NCBI GenBank assembly: GCA_019421365.1
Contig: JAHZFJ010000004.1
Coordinates: 62,001 to 126,000, forward strand
Direction: 5' to 3'
Source: Lachnospiraceae bacterium
Lineage (GTDB): Bacteria; Bacillota; Clostridia; Lachnospirales; Lachnospiraceae
DNA length: 64,000 bases
Part shown: positions 50,346-59,950 of the stretch, in pieces
Layout of the letters: each line of letters opens with the position of its first letter
Position numbering within the stretch: position 1 is the first letter of the stretch
Notes under the pieces: model-generated
Told to the model about the DNA's origin: nothing
Database searches by the model: none
What the model saw: the letters and a program-made list of their open reading frames with translations, nothing else
Program-made: the position numbers and the translations under genes

Positions 50346-53300
50346 TTATTCTACGGATTTCAATGCTTCCAACATATCTACATGTTTCAATTTTCTATTA
50401 ATAAAGAATCCTAATACCACTGTTGTAACTGCTATAATAATAGCTGGAATGATAAATGTAGTTATCCAAAGTTCAGGATTAAACATGACATCGTCCGGTG
50501 GAACAGCAGTGATAATGTAACGATGTAGTAAGAATCCGAATCCATATCCGACTATAATACCAAACAAAGATAAAATCAGGGTCTCTCTGTAGATATACAT
50601 AGTTACCTCTCCATTATAAAAACCTAAAACCTTAATAGTAGAGAGTTCTCGAATTCGCTCGGATACATTAATGTTAGTTAAATTATATAAGATAACGACT
50701 GCAAGTAATGTCGCTACGATAATTAACACTTTCATAATTTTGTCCAATGACTGAACGATTGAATCAATTTGTGTAGTCAAAGTTGTATTCTGTACAACAC
50801 CTTTTACACCACTTAATTTCATGAATTCTGCAGCTTGTATTTCCGTGTTTTCCATGTTGCTATTAGTTAGCATAACAAGATTTGCATTAGCAATATAATC
50901 TTGATTAAATGCTTCTTGATAGGCATTTGCATTCATAAATATAAAATGCCCCATGTACATTTCTGTAATACCAGTTACTGTTATAGTGACTTCATTATTA
51001 TCTGCATCATTTACCGTTATCCTATCATCTTCATTAACTCCTAGTAATTTGGCCAGACGCTCAGAAATAATAGCTCCATCATCTTTCAAGGTTAGTTCTT
51101 TTTTTGTTTTACGATTTACTAGTTCGATATAATCATTAAAGGTTTCGCTATCGTCTGGAATAATTAATGTAATTGATTGCTTATCTTTCGTACTTCCAGC
51201 GACCCTCGATAATTCTTCGTAGTGAATAGGAGATTGTTGTTTTACAATATCTGAATTTATTAAATCGTTAATATCATTTTCTTGATTTTCTGTTAAGTTG
51301 TCATTCTTAGCTACAATCATATCATAATGAATAATTTCACCAAATTGTCTTTCGCCAATACCAGATATGGAATGCTGTACTCCAAATCCTGCGAACAGAA
51401 GAGCAACAGAACCACAAACACCAAAGATGGTCATGAACATTCTCTTTTTATAGCGAAATATATTACGGGCAGTTACTTTATGTGTAAAGCTTAGACGATT
51501 CCATATTGGTGTAATATATTCTAAGAAGATTTTTGATCCACTCGTAGGTGGTTTAGGTAATAATAAATTAGCTGGTCTTTGGTGTAACTCTTTTTTAGCT
51601 ACAACATATGCAGGGACTACAGCACTAAGTAGTGCTAGAATCAATGCAAGAATAGATATACCCCAATTAACATGAAGTTCCATCTTCGGTATGGTAAATC
51701 CATTATGATAAGCACTGTATACAATAGCTGGCAATAATGTGTGACCAAGAATGATTCCTATAATAGAACCCAATGTACTTGAAATTAAACCATAAATGGT
51801 GAATTTTTTAATAACATCATGATTACTGTATCCTAGCGCTTTCAATGTTCCAGAATTTGTTCTTTCTTCATCAACAAAACGTGTCATCGTTGTGAAAGTT
51901 ACTAAAGCTGCAACAAAGTATAAGAAGATAGGGAATACGTTTGCAAGAGAATCAATAATTATTGAAATACTATCATAAATTTTATAACCTTCTGAGCCAG
52001 GAGTTTCTCGACGGCTATTTAATGAATAAACAGGAGCTTTTAATTCGTCAAGAACATCTTGAGCATCTGCAAGTTTTTCTTCGTTTTCGGCTATTTCCTG
52101 TTCTGCATCCGTTTTATTTTCTTTGTATTCCTTTAATTTTTCTTTGTACGTTTTTTCGCTATCTGAGATTTCAACTTTTGCATCTGCAAGTTTTTGCTTA
52201 TTCTCAGCTAAGGTAGTTTTAGCGGAATTTAACTGGCTTGTAGCAGCAGATATTTTTTGATTACCTTCTGCTAAATTTTGTTTTGCAGTGGCTAATATTT
52301 TCTCGTTTTGTGTAATAGTCGTTTGCGCTACTTGTAATTCTTGTTTTTTCTGATCTAGTGTATATTGTGCAGCTTGAATCTTAGCCATACCTGGTTCATA
52401 AGTTTCTGTCTTGAATTGTTTATAGGCTGCTGTTGTTTGTTTTAATTGCTCTGTAGCAACTGATAGTTGAGTTTTTAATTCTTCCTGTTCTTGTGCTGTA
52501 AGGTTTGGATTTTCTAACCCCTGATTAATCCCTGCAATTTGTTGTTCTAAAAGACTAATACTATCTGTATATTGTTTTTTTCCATCATTTAATTCAGATT
52601 TATTGAAATCAATCTCTTTTTGGCTTTGCTCTAATTTTCCCTTAGCATTATTTAGCTCAGTCTTCTTATTATTAAGTTCAGAAACACCAGTATTATATTC
52701 TGTTTGCTTTTGTGCTAGGAGTGTTTTTTGTTCTTCTAATTCTTGTTCTTTCTTATTTACTTCTGTTTCAGCATCATAGATTTTTTGCTCATTCTCTAAA
52801 ACTTCTTCTTTGGCTTTATCAATTTTACTTTTTGCATCGTCTAATTCAGTTTTTGCATCACGAAGTTTTTCTTTTGCATCATCTATTTTTTGTTGCCCTT
52901 CATCAATATCTGCTTGATACTCAGATTTGATAGATGCTAAGCGATTTTCTGGTTGATCCTTAAGTAAGATTTCCAATTCATTTTTATGTTCTTGAATTAA
53001 GTCGATATATTTATCAGAATAGGGATCAACATCGATGGTATCTTTAAAAGTCAAGCGGGCCATCATATATACATCGGAATCAAAAACTCCTGGAATTACA
53101 ACGGCATATCCCTTCAAATCCCCTGTACCAGAAGTGGTTTGACCCAAATTGAGTGCTGATACAATTTCACTAGAATTTACAAAACCTACAACTCTGAATT
53201 TGTGGTTAGTTAGAACCGTATTACCTGCTATATCTTCTTTTTCAGTAAACTCGATTGTGTCACCAATGCTATATACATCACTATAGGCATTACTAATAGC

Positions 53301-53696
53301 AATCTCATCATCTGTTTCAGGTAATTTACCATCTACTAGTTCATAAGTAGAGATGCTTTCAGGTTCTGAAAAGATACGAAAACTAGTGCGGGTATCTTTG
53401 ATAACGACATCTTTTAAGTAGCCATATTCTATTTTATCAATATCACTTGTAGTATTAATTACTGCTTGGTCATCTGCATCAATTCCATAATCACTTATAA
53501 CCGTAATATCCGCTAGATTATGTTTTGAAAAGTAATGTTTTCCTGTTATCCTCATATCTGGGCCAGCAACTTTTAAACCTACTAATGCAAATGACCCTAG
53601 TATCATTAAGCAGAGGATAGAGAAGAATCTCCCCCATGAACTAGTAAATGATTTACGTATATCTTTATGCAATGTCTTTTTCTTCAATTTCATCAC
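50346..53696 (-). CDS. FtsX/MacB-type ABC permease with long extracellular coiled coil
   Basis: A 1116-residue permease of the FtsX-like type. A first helix (about 18-40) is followed by a large extracytoplasmic domain, including a very long coiled coil at about 255-580, rich in Lys/Glu/Gln. Then come membrane helices around 620-750, a second extracellular loop, and the last three helices near 990-1100. It forms a transporter with the ATPase encoded just upstream in transcription. The coiled coil may cross the wall or sense ligand. Regulation by the divergent TetR is likely. Confidence 0.9.
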   Translation of the reverse strand: MMKLKKKTLHKDIRKSFTSSWGRFFSILCLMILGSFALVGLKVAGPDMRITGKHYFSKHNLADITVISDYGIDADDQAVINTTSDIDKIEYGYLKDVVIKDTRTSFRIFSEPESISTYELVDGKLPETDDEIAISNAYSDVYSIGDTIEFTEKEDIAGNTVLTNHKFRVVGFVNSSEIVSALNLGQTTSGTGDLKGYAVVIPGVFDSDVYMMARLTFKDTIDVDPYSDKYIDLIQEHKNELEILLKDQPENRLASIKSEYQADIDEGQQKIDDAKEKLRDAKTELDDAKSKIDKAKEEVLENEQKIYDAETEVNKKEQELEEQKTLLAQKQTEYNTGVSELNNKKTELNNAKGKLEQSQKEIDFNKSELNDGKKQYTDSISLLEQQIAGINQGLENPNLTAQEQEELKTQLSVATEQLKQTTAAYKQFKTETYEPGMAKIQAAQYTLDQKKQELQVAQTTITQNEKILATAKQNLAEGNQKISAATSQLNSAKTTLAENKQKLADAKVEISDSEKTYKEKLKEYKENKTDAEQEIAENEEKLADAQDVLDELKAPVYSLNSRRETPGSEGYKIYDSISIIIDSLANVFPIFLYFVAALVTFTTMTRFVDEERTNSGTLKALGYSNHDVIKKFTIYGLISSTLGSIIGIILGHTLLPAIVYSAYHNGFTIPKMELHVNWGISILALILALLSAVVPAYVVAKKELHQRPANLLLPKPPTSGSKIFLEYITPIWNRLSFTHKVTARNIFRYKKRMFMTIFGVCGSVALLFAGFGVQHSISGIGERQFGEIIHYDMIVAKNDNLTENQENDINDLINSDIVKQQSPIHYEELSRVAGSTKDKQSITLIIPDDSETFNDYIELVNRKTKKELTLKDDGAIISERLAKLLGVNEDDRITVNDADNNEVTITVTGITEMYMGHFIFMNANAYQEAFNQDYIANANLVMLTNSNMENTEIQAAEFMKLSGVKGVVQNTTLTTQIDSIVQSLDKIMKVLIIVATLLAVVILYNLTNINVSERIRELSTIKVLGFYNGEVTMYIYRETLILSLFGIIVGYGFGFLLHRYIITAVPPDDVMFNPELWITTFIIPAIIIAVTTVVLGFFINRKLKHVDMLEALKSVE

Positions 53697-54398
53697 CTAC
53701 CATTCTATATCTGCAATTTTTTTCGGATGTTGATTGACTATAATATCCTTTACTTTTGCATCATGCATATGAATAACACGGTCTGCAATTGGTGCAATCG
53801 CAGCATTATGAGTAACGATAATAACAGTGGCATTCTTTTTACGACTCATATCTTGCAATATCTGAAGAACTTGCTTACCTGTATTGTAGTCAAGTGCCCC
53901 TGTAGGCTCATCACATAATAAGATTTTAGGGTTTTTTGCAACAGCTCTAGCGATAGCAACACGTTGTTGCTCGCCACCTGAAAGCTGAGCGGGGAAATTA
54001 TTAATTCTTTTCTCTAAGCCAACATCCTTTAATACCTGAACTGGGTCTTCTGCATCTTTAACAATTTCAGAAGCTAGTTCAACATTTTCTTTGGCAGTCA
54101 AGTTTGACACTAAGTTGTAGAATTGGAATACAAATCCAACATCTTCGCGGCGATAAGTGGTTAATTGTTTCGCATTATAATTTGAAATGTCTTTTCCATC
54201 AATAATGACTTTACCTTCATCATTGGTGTCCATTCCTCCTAGAATATTCAAAACAGTGGATTTACCAGCTCCTGAAGAACCTAATATAATTACTAATTCA
54301 CCCTTTTCAATAGAAAAGGTGACCTTATTGTTAGCGATAATTTCGGTTTCGCCAGTTTTGTACCTTTTATAACTATCAATCATTTCAATATAACTCAT
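53697..54398 (-). CDS. ABC transporter ATPase (LolD/MacB type)
   Basis: The 233-residue ATPase has Walker A GSSGAGKST near 38-46, the signature LSGGEQQRV near 142-150 and Walker B ILLCDEPTGALD. It pairs with the large FtsX-type permease that follows immediately. Such systems act as drug, lipid or peptide exporters or as mechanotransmitters. Confidence 0.95.
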   Translation of the reverse strand: MSYIEMIDSYKRYKTGETEIIANNKVTFSIEKGELVIILGSSGAGKSTVLNILGGMDTNDEGKVIIDGKDISNYNAKQLTTYRREDVGFVFQFYNLVSNLTAKENVELASEIVKDAEDPVQVLKDVGLEKRINNFPAQLSGGEQQRVAIARAVAKNPKILLCDEPTGALDYNTGKQVLQILQDMSRKKNATVIIVTHNAAIAPIADRVIHMHDAKVKDIIVNQHPKKIADIEW

Positions 54399-54515
54399 AT
54401 TTTTGCCTCCCTTAATTGGACATCATGTTGATTTAACGTTGGGATTATTATAAAATATGTATAGGGAGCAATCAATAATCAGAATTTTAAAATGTGTTGA
54501 TTTAAGGAGAAAGAT

Positions 54516-55124
54516 ATGGTTATGAAAAGGAATACTGGAACAAAACAGCAAATTAAGAACGCATTTACTAAGTTACTTAAAGAAAAGGGAATGGATTCTT
54601 TAACTATTAGCGAAATTGCAAGAGATGCTAATATTAATCGTGGAACTTTCTATCTGCATTACATTGATAAATATGACTTATTGGAAAAATTAGAAAATGA
54701 GGTTATAGAAGAACTGACAAAAATTCTTCTTTGTGATGATTCAAATGATGACATTGAAAATCCAAATAACATTGATGATTTGATTGACATAATACCGTAT
54801 AACGCTATTCTTAATGCATTATATTATGTAAAAAGTGATTTCGAATTTATTGAGGCTTTAACTGGTAACGGAGGAGATCCTATGTTTGTTGAACGGTTTA
54901 AAAGAATAATTGAGCAACTAATACTAATCCAAATTGAAAAAACGGATAAACTTAATTTTTCTATGAAAGGACTTCCTGAGGATTATGCCCGCGAAATCTT
55001 GTTAAGTAGTGCAACTGCAATTATTTTACTTTGGATCAAAAAGGGGGCATTGGAATCACCAGAGGTAATTGCAGAGATGTTAAGCAAAGCAAAAGAAATA
55101 TCTCCTTATGAGTTGTTGGTATAA
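54516..55124 (+). CDS. TetR/AcrR family repressor of the ABC operon
   Basis: The 202-residue TetR protein has an HTH at about 25-55 (MDSLTISEIARDANINRGTFYLHYIDKYDLL) and a helical C-terminal domain of the Lachnospiraceae type. ATG at 54516 follows AAGGAG. It is divergent from the ABC genes; TGTTGATTTAA occurs twice in the intergenic region (54426-54436 and 54495-54505) and may be its binding sites. Confidence 0.9.
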   Translation: MVMKRNTGTKQQIKNAFTKLLKEKGMDSLTISEIARDANINRGTFYLHYIDKYDLLEKLENEVIEELTKILLCDDSNDDIENPNNIDDLIDIIPYNAILNALYYVKSDFEFIEALTGNGGDPMFVERFKRIIEQLILIQIEKTDKLNFSMKGLPEDYAREILLSSATAIILLWIKKGALESPEVIAEMLSKAKEISPYELLV

Positions 55125-55141
55125 CAAAAAATCAGGTGGGG

Positions 55142-55169
55142 TTGCTTTTATTTTTTTATGTGCTATAAT
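55142..55169 (+). promoter_or_regulatory. Sigma-A promoter directly before a strong terminator
   Basis: TTGCTT (55142-55147)-16-TATAAT (55164-55169). The start site would be near 55176. The next strong signal is the hairpin at 55204, so the transcript may be a short RNA of about 85-90 bases or an attenuated leader. Confidence 0.6.
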
Positions 55170-55203
55170 GAAGTTAATCGAATAAAAAAAGAACCGTCTT
55201 TTT

Positions 55204-55264
55204 AAAGAAGGGCTTTTGGTACCGTGCATAATGAGCACGGATATGAAAAGCCCTTCTTTTTTTT
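55204..55264 (+). terminator. Strong stacked hairpin with T-run (terminator or attenuator)
   Basis: The outer stem AAAGAAGGGCTTTT (55204-55217) pairs with AAAAGCCCTTCTTT (55246-55259); the inner stem CCGTGC (55222-55227) pairs with GCACGG (55235-55240). A T-run follows. It lies 35 bases after a probable start site and about 95 bases before the next gene. Confidence 0.88.
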
Positions 55265-55359
55265 ATTACGTTTATAGACATTTGCGAAACTTGTAATGTC
55301 GACATGGAGAAGCGTTTCACAATTAATAAAATCTTTTGAATATGAAAGGGGAAAATAAA

Positions 55360-56181
55360 ATGCAATTACAGGGTAAGGCTATTAATCATGTTAAATTCGG
55401 CAACGGAATTATTAAGGAGTTGAGAGATAAGTATCTAATTGTAGATTTTGTACACGGAGAGAGGAAATTTTTGTTCCCAAATGTTTTTGCTGGTTTCCTT
55501 TCTCTAACAGATAAGAATGCACAATTAGAGATTGAATCCTTGATAACAGATGTTATAACAAAAGAAAGAAACGAGGTTGAAGAAGGACTAAATGAACAGG
55601 AGCGAATTATCAGAGTTCAGAAGCTAAAAGTTCATCCAAATTCACAGGCAGCCTTTGGTCTGATTCAAAACAATAAGAAAGATGTATTCGAATCATGGTC
55701 AGTATATAGTGGTGCATATCTAAGCGGCCATTCGAAAGGGGAACCAAAGCAACCGATAAGAATGAAACTTAACTCAGCGTGCTTGCTTACCGAATGTGCC
55801 AAGGGAGAAGCTGAAAAGGAAAGACGTATTATAGGTGCGTTTATGGTTAGAGATGATTTTGATGGTAGAACATGTGACAATGGAAAAATCGAGAGCCATA
55901 GTACGTATAGAATTAGGCTTAATGAGAGAGAGATGTTACCATATTATAAGTATCTTGAGTCAGATACCAAAGTACACAATTGGGGCAACACAGAATATAA
56001 GTATTTTTCTAACGAAATTATGCAGTGTATCTTACGGGATATGCAAAAAGAGGTATCAGGTGTTGAACGTCAGCAGCAGGTAAACGAATTTTATCAGTAT
56101 TTTTGCTATGTTAATAAACTTAAAGAAGTACAGAACACAGAACCAAATACAGATGAATTGCCTTTATGTGAGAGTAACTAA
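55360..56181 (+). CDS. Unrecognised protein with an SH3/KOW-like N-terminal domain
   Basis: The 273-residue cytosolic protein begins with a small beta domain, HVKFGNGIIKELRDKYLIVDF, followed by GERKFLFPNVF, a pattern seen in SH3/KOW-like RNA- or protein-binding modules. The rest (about 80-273) is unrecognised and includes a segment with Cys residues (LNSACLLTECAKGEAE and RTCDNG). AAAGGGGA precedes the ATG at 55360. It follows the strong terminator, so its expression may depend on readthrough or on a promoter within 55265-55340 that I cannot locate. Confidence 0.75.
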   Translation: MQLQGKAINHVKFGNGIIKELRDKYLIVDFVHGERKFLFPNVFAGFLSLTDKNAQLEIESLITDVITKERNEVEEGLNEQERIIRVQKLKVHPNSQAAFGLIQNNKKDVFESWSVYSGAYLSGHSKGEPKQPIRMKLNSACLLTECAKGEAEKERRIIGAFMVRDDFDGRTCDNGKIESHSTYRIRLNEREMLPYYKYLESDTKVHNWGNTEYKYFSNEIMQCILRDMQKEVSGVERQQQVNEFYQYFCYVNKLKEVQNTEPNTDELPLCESN

Positions 56182-56199
56182 AGGAACATCAATCAAGAT

Positions 56200-56913
56200 T
56201 TGGAGGGATTCATTATTAGTTTTTCAGAATTACAAGATTTATTATTAGAGATTAACATCGTCTCTGTAATATTCCGGTTACTATTATCTGTAATTCTGTG
56301 TGGAATTATAGGGATGGAAAGAGGATTAAGAAACCGTCCTGCTGGTTTTATGACATATCTGTTAGTAGGTTTGGGATCGACATTGATTATGATTACAAAC
56401 CAATATATAGCTACAATATATAGTGATATTGATCCTACAAGGATGGCTGCGCAGGTGGTAAGTGGAATAGGATTCCTAGGTGCAGGAACAATTATAACGA
56501 CTTCGAAAAATGAAATTCGAGGATTGACGACGGCAGCCGGAATTTGGGCAACAGCAGCAGTTGGATTGGCAGTAGGAATTGGTTTTTACATGGGTGCAAT
56601 CGTTGGTGGTATGTTTATTATAGGCTCCCTCATGTTTCTTAAGAAGATTGATGTGTATATTAAGACACACGCTAAAACCATGGAGATTTATATTGAATAC
56701 GATGAAGCATTCTCAATGCAAAGTTTGTCTGATTATTCAGACAATAACGGGTATGAGATTTTTGATATAGAAGTAGGTAGGCTCAAAACGATTAATGGAG
56801 AGTATGGAACTTTGAGTTTCGTAATTGATTTTAATCAGAAAGTAAGACACTCAATAGTAACTGATCAAATAAAACAATTATATGGAGTGAGCTATATCAG
56901 AGAAATTGCTTAA
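56200..56913 (+). CDS. MgtC/SapB family membrane protein
   Basis: A 237-residue MgtC family protein with about five helices. Conserved family segments are GIIGMERGLRNRPAGFMTYLLVGLGSTLIMI and QVVSGIGFLGAGTII, and GLTTAAGIWATAAVGLAVGIGFY. A C-terminal domain follows. The start is unclear: the frame opens at a TTG at 56200 which overlaps its own GGAGGG; the site would fit an ATT at 56215 better (see findings). MgtC proteins affect magnesium homeostasis and intracellular survival; here the role is unknown. No Mg-sensing riboswitch is visible. Confidence 0.88.
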   Translation: MEGFIISFSELQDLLLEINIVSVIFRLLLSVILCGIIGMERGLRNRPAGFMTYLLVGLGSTLIMITNQYIATIYSDIDPTRMAAQVVSGIGFLGAGTIITTSKNEIRGLTTAAGIWATAAVGLAVGIGFYMGAIVGGMFIIGSLMFLKKIDVYIKTHAKTMEIYIEYDEAFSMQSLSDYSDNNGYEIFDIEVGRLKTINGEYGTLSFVIDFNQKVRHSIVTDQIKQLYGVSYIREIA

Positions 56914-57015
56914 GCAATTTAAGGAGGTGGTAGGAAAAATATAAGAATATTTGTTATAACAGTCAAATAATAAAAAAACAAAATGGTGTAATTCACAAAA
57001 AACAGGAGGTCAATT

Positions 57016-57567
57016 ATGAATATTTTAAATGCAGAAATAAGAAGTCCAAACCTAAAGGCAAAACAAGTAAGGAAGAAAGGATTAATTCCTGGTTGTATAT
57101 ATGGACCAAAACTTGTAGAATCGTTATCCATTCAATTAAATCAAAGCGATGTTACTCAATTACTTAGGAAAAAGAGTAAAGGTAATATAATGGAGATTAA
57201 TATTAATGGAGAGAGAATGGTTGCCTTATTAGACGAGGTATCAATGAATACATTAAAGCATGAAGTAGAACATATTAGCTTCCATGCTCTAGATTTAGAA
57301 CAAAAAGTACTTTGCAGTGCAAATATAATACTAAATAACAAGGAAAAAGTTAGTGGATTAATAGAACAAGTAATGTATGAAATACCATACAAAGCTTTTC
57401 CTGCTGATATAGTGGATTCTATCACTATTGAGTTGGAAGGAAGACAAAGTGGAGCTAAGATAACAGTAGCCGATGTAGAGTTCCCAAATCAGGATAAGAT
57501 TGAATTGGCAGTTAACGAAGATAGTATGATTTTAAAATTAGTTGATAAAAAACTAGCAGCCGTGTAA
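57016..57567 (+). CDS. rplY: Ribosomal protein L25 / general stress protein Ctc
   Basis: A 183-residue TL5/Ctc-type 5S-rRNA-binding protein. The N-terminal L25 domain (1-95) includes SPNLKAKQVRKKGLIPGCIYG and the C-terminal Ctc domain follows. The usual TL5/Ctc length is about 200 residues. Strong AGGAGGT precedes the ATG. It is probably monocistronic, between MgtC and a terminator, but the promoter is not clear. Confidence 0.94.
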   Translation: MNILNAEIRSPNLKAKQVRKKGLIPGCIYGPKLVESLSIQLNQSDVTQLLRKKSKGNIMEININGERMVALLDEVSMNTLKHEVEHISFHALDLEQKVLCSANIILNNKEKVSGLIEQVMYEIPYKAFPADIVDSITIELEGRQSGAKITVADVEFPNQDKIELAVNEDSMILKLVDKKLAAV

Positions 57568-57683
57568 ATAGGCTAAAAACAACAATATTTATACTGTTAA
57601 GACATATCAATTTTTAATAAAATCTTTATAATAAAGATAGATAGTAAAATGAAAAGCTATAAAGTGTTTAAAAATAATCATAT

Positions 57684-57735
57684 AAATTCATCATGTAACT
57701 CTAACCCAATAGAGTTGCGTGATGAATTTTTTTTA
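57684..57735. terminator. Terminator between L25 and the AraC gene
   Basis: AAATTCATCATGTAACTCT (57684-57702) pairs with AGAGTTGCGTGATGAATTT, with a T-run after and A-rich bases before. It serves both convergent genes. Confidence 0.85.
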
Positions 57736-57762
57736 TACAGATTAAGCAAGTTACTAGGAATT

Positions 57763-58566
57763 TTAAGGAGTGTTTTGACCGGAATATTCTGACTTTTTGC
57801 GATAATTTGCAGGTGTTATACCTGCTAGCTGTTTAAATTGCCGATAAAAATGTACCTCGCTGGCGTAACCGCAGATTTCTGAAATCTGTTCGAGGGTCAT
57901 GTTACTAGTACGGATCAGGTGTTTAGCATATTCAACACGCATATGGATAAAATCCTTCTGGAAGGATATACCGAACAGAGCGGTATATAGATGTTGGAAG
58001 TAGGACTCGCTTATGCCAAGTTTTTTAGCTTCCTCCCTGATGAGATGCTTACTGGTGACAGAATTCTGCAATTCTAAGCGAAGAGATTGGAGTTCATTCT
58101 GAAATGGTAGAGCCTTCTTTTGCTGTTTGCGGTTTCTATATGAAGATAGTAAATGATGCAGCAAAACAGAAAAAAGTGCATCTATATTCTGATTCCTGTA
58201 TTCAGGTTGGGTATAAGAATTTTCCCAGAGAAGCTGTCTGATGCAAAAAGTCAGGGTTTCAGGATTGTCAATGGGGAAAGGGTTGTTTGCAAGTGACAGG
58301 ATTTCAGCTAAATATGTATTGTCTGAGATAGAAAAATGTAGCCAGTCATCGGAGTAATTACCTTCTGGATTGCTATAAGAGTATGGTGTTTGTGGTTTTA
58401 CAAGTATAGCATGATTAGGTGTTACGATATACTCTTTATCGTCAATATGAAAAATTCCATCCGTTTTAACGATTAATATTACATAGTGCATTAGTCCTTC
58501 AGGTCGTGACATAAAAAAAGTACTGGGGTGTCTGGTGCTACAACCACCTTTTAGAATATGAATCAT
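57763..58566 (-). CDS. AraC family transcriptional regulator
   Basis: The 267-residue protein has an N-terminal cupin-like sensing domain and a C-terminal double HTH. The signature LEQISEICGYASEVHFYRQFKQLAGITPANYR ends the protein. I start at the ATG preceded by GAGGTG (58566) rather than the TTG at 58584. It is divergent from the GH88-DUF2264 genes, so it is their likely regulator. A strong inverted repeat (58677-58746) in between could be its operator. Confidence 0.92.
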   Translation of the reverse strand: MIHILKGGCSTRHPSTFFMSRPEGLMHYVILIVKTDGIFHIDDKEYIVTPNHAILVKPQTPYSYSNPEGNYSDDWLHFSISDNTYLAEILSLANNPFPIDNPETLTFCIRQLLWENSYTQPEYRNQNIDALFSVLLHHLLSSYRNRKQQKKALPFQNELQSLRLELQNSVTSKHLIREEAKKLGISESYFQHLYTALFGISFQKDFIHMRVEYAKHLIRTSNMTLEQISEICGYASEVHFYRQFKQLAGITPANYRKKSEYSGQNTP

Positions 58567-58676
58567 TGTTTTCACCTCATTCAAAATAGCAGGATATGTT
58601 AGTTTTTGTGTAGTATACGCTATTATCTTTAGAATGTCAATTATGTAAAATATAACTGTAACAATAGAGTTTCCTT

Positions 58677-58746
58677 CGAACTTCGCACTTGAAGATTTCG
58701 AGGAGTAGGTAACCGCTATAAGTGAAGTTTTTATGTGCGAAGTTTG
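58677..58746. repeat. Inverted repeat CGAACTTCGCAC in the AraC-GH88 intergenic region
   Basis: CGAACTTCGCAC (58677-58688) and GTGCGAAGTTTG (58735-58746) form 12-base arms with one G-T mismatch. Within the 46-base loop, CACTT and AAGTG words allow alternative pairing. It may be an operator, a leader structure or a small mobile repeat. Confidence 0.65.
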
Positions 58747-58808
58747 AGTATAATAAGAGAAATAAAGAGTAAGTATGGAATTATTTTATAACAGGAGAAA
58801 AGAATAAT

Positions 58809-59930
58809 ATGAATGAAAAAATTTGGCTGCAAGAAACATCAGATAGGATCAAAGAAAAAATGCATAGGGTGGCAGAGAGGAACAGGCATAAGATTCCTTA
58901 TACAACAGTAGACGGAATGTATGACGACTTGAGTGAAAAGGATATCTGTTGGTGGACTAATGGGTTCTACGGAGGAATCATGTGGCAGTTGTACTTCGCA
59001 ACAAAAGATGAGCTATATAAGAAGATTGCCGAAGAAATAGAATTAAAGTTAGATAAGAATCTGTTGACTTCAGGAGGTATGGATCATGACAGTGGCTTTA
59101 AGTGGCTTCCGACTGCAGTTGCCAATTATCAGATAACTGGGAATAAACAATCGTTTAGTCGTGGAATTCTAGCGGCAGATAATCTAGCAGGTAGATTCAA
59201 TCTAGCAGGAAAATTTATACGTGCATGGAATGATAATGGTGATGGTAGTAAAGCAGGGTGGGCAATTATTGACTGTATGATGAATCTTCCTCTTTTGTAT
59301 TGGGCTTATGGACAGACAAAGGATCCTAGATATCTACACATTGCAAAAGCACATGCAGATACAGCGATGGAATATTTTATTCGTGAAGATGGATCTGCAA
59401 GACACATAGTGGAAATCGATCCGACAACAGGTGTATATATACAGGATTTCGGCGGACAGGGATATGGACAAGGATCTTCATGGACTAGAGGACAGGCATG
59501 GGCACTTTATGGATTCACCTTAAGCTATCTTCATACAAAGGAAGAAAAATACCTGGTTTGTGCTAGTAAAGTGGCAGATTATTTTATAGCTAACATTCCG
59601 GAATCAGGATTGATTCCAGTAGATTTCAAACAACCTGAGGATTGTAGCTTAGAAGATTCTACAGCAGCAGCCATTGCTGCCTGCGGACTGCTAGAACTGG
59701 AAAAAGTGGCAAAAGAGGAAAAGAAGAAGGATTACCGTGAAGCTGCTATTCATATGCTAAATGCATTGACTGAGAGTCGTTGTAATTGGAGCATGGAGTG
59801 TGATAATATTATAGAAAAATGTACCGCAGCTTTTCATGATGAGAATCATGAATTTGCAATTATTTATGGGGACTATTATTTTATTGAAGCAATTTGGAAA
59901 TTAACTGGACAGGAATTGTTTATCTGGTAG
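58809..59930 (+). CDS. GH88 unsaturated glucuronyl hydrolase
   Basis: A 373-residue (alpha/alpha)6 barrel enzyme of GH88 that removes 4,5-unsaturated uronic acid from oligosaccharides made by polysaccharide lyases. Conserved segments are ICWWTNGFYGGIMWQLY, MDHDSGFKWLPTAVANYQ (candidate catalytic Asp) and DGSARHIVEIDP, and GQGSSWTRGQAWALYGF. No signal peptide, so it acts on imported sugars. It is followed after 20 bases by the DUF2264 gene, under the AraC regulator. Confidence 0.93.
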   Translation: MNEKIWLQETSDRIKEKMHRVAERNRHKIPYTTVDGMYDDLSEKDICWWTNGFYGGIMWQLYFATKDELYKKIAEEIELKLDKNLLTSGGMDHDSGFKWLPTAVANYQITGNKQSFSRGILAADNLAGRFNLAGKFIRAWNDNGDGSKAGWAIIDCMMNLPLLYWAYGQTKDPRYLHIAKAHADTAMEYFIREDGSARHIVEIDPTTGVYIQDFGGQGYGQGSSWTRGQAWALYGFTLSYLHTKEEKYLVCASKVADYFIANIPESGLIPVDFKQPEDCSLEDSTAAAIAACGLLELEKVAKEEKKKDYREAAIHMLNALTESRCNWSMECDNIIEKCTAAFHDENHEFAIIYGDYYFIEAIWKLTGQELFIW

Positions 59931-59950
59931 TTGAAGGAGGCAGAAAAATT

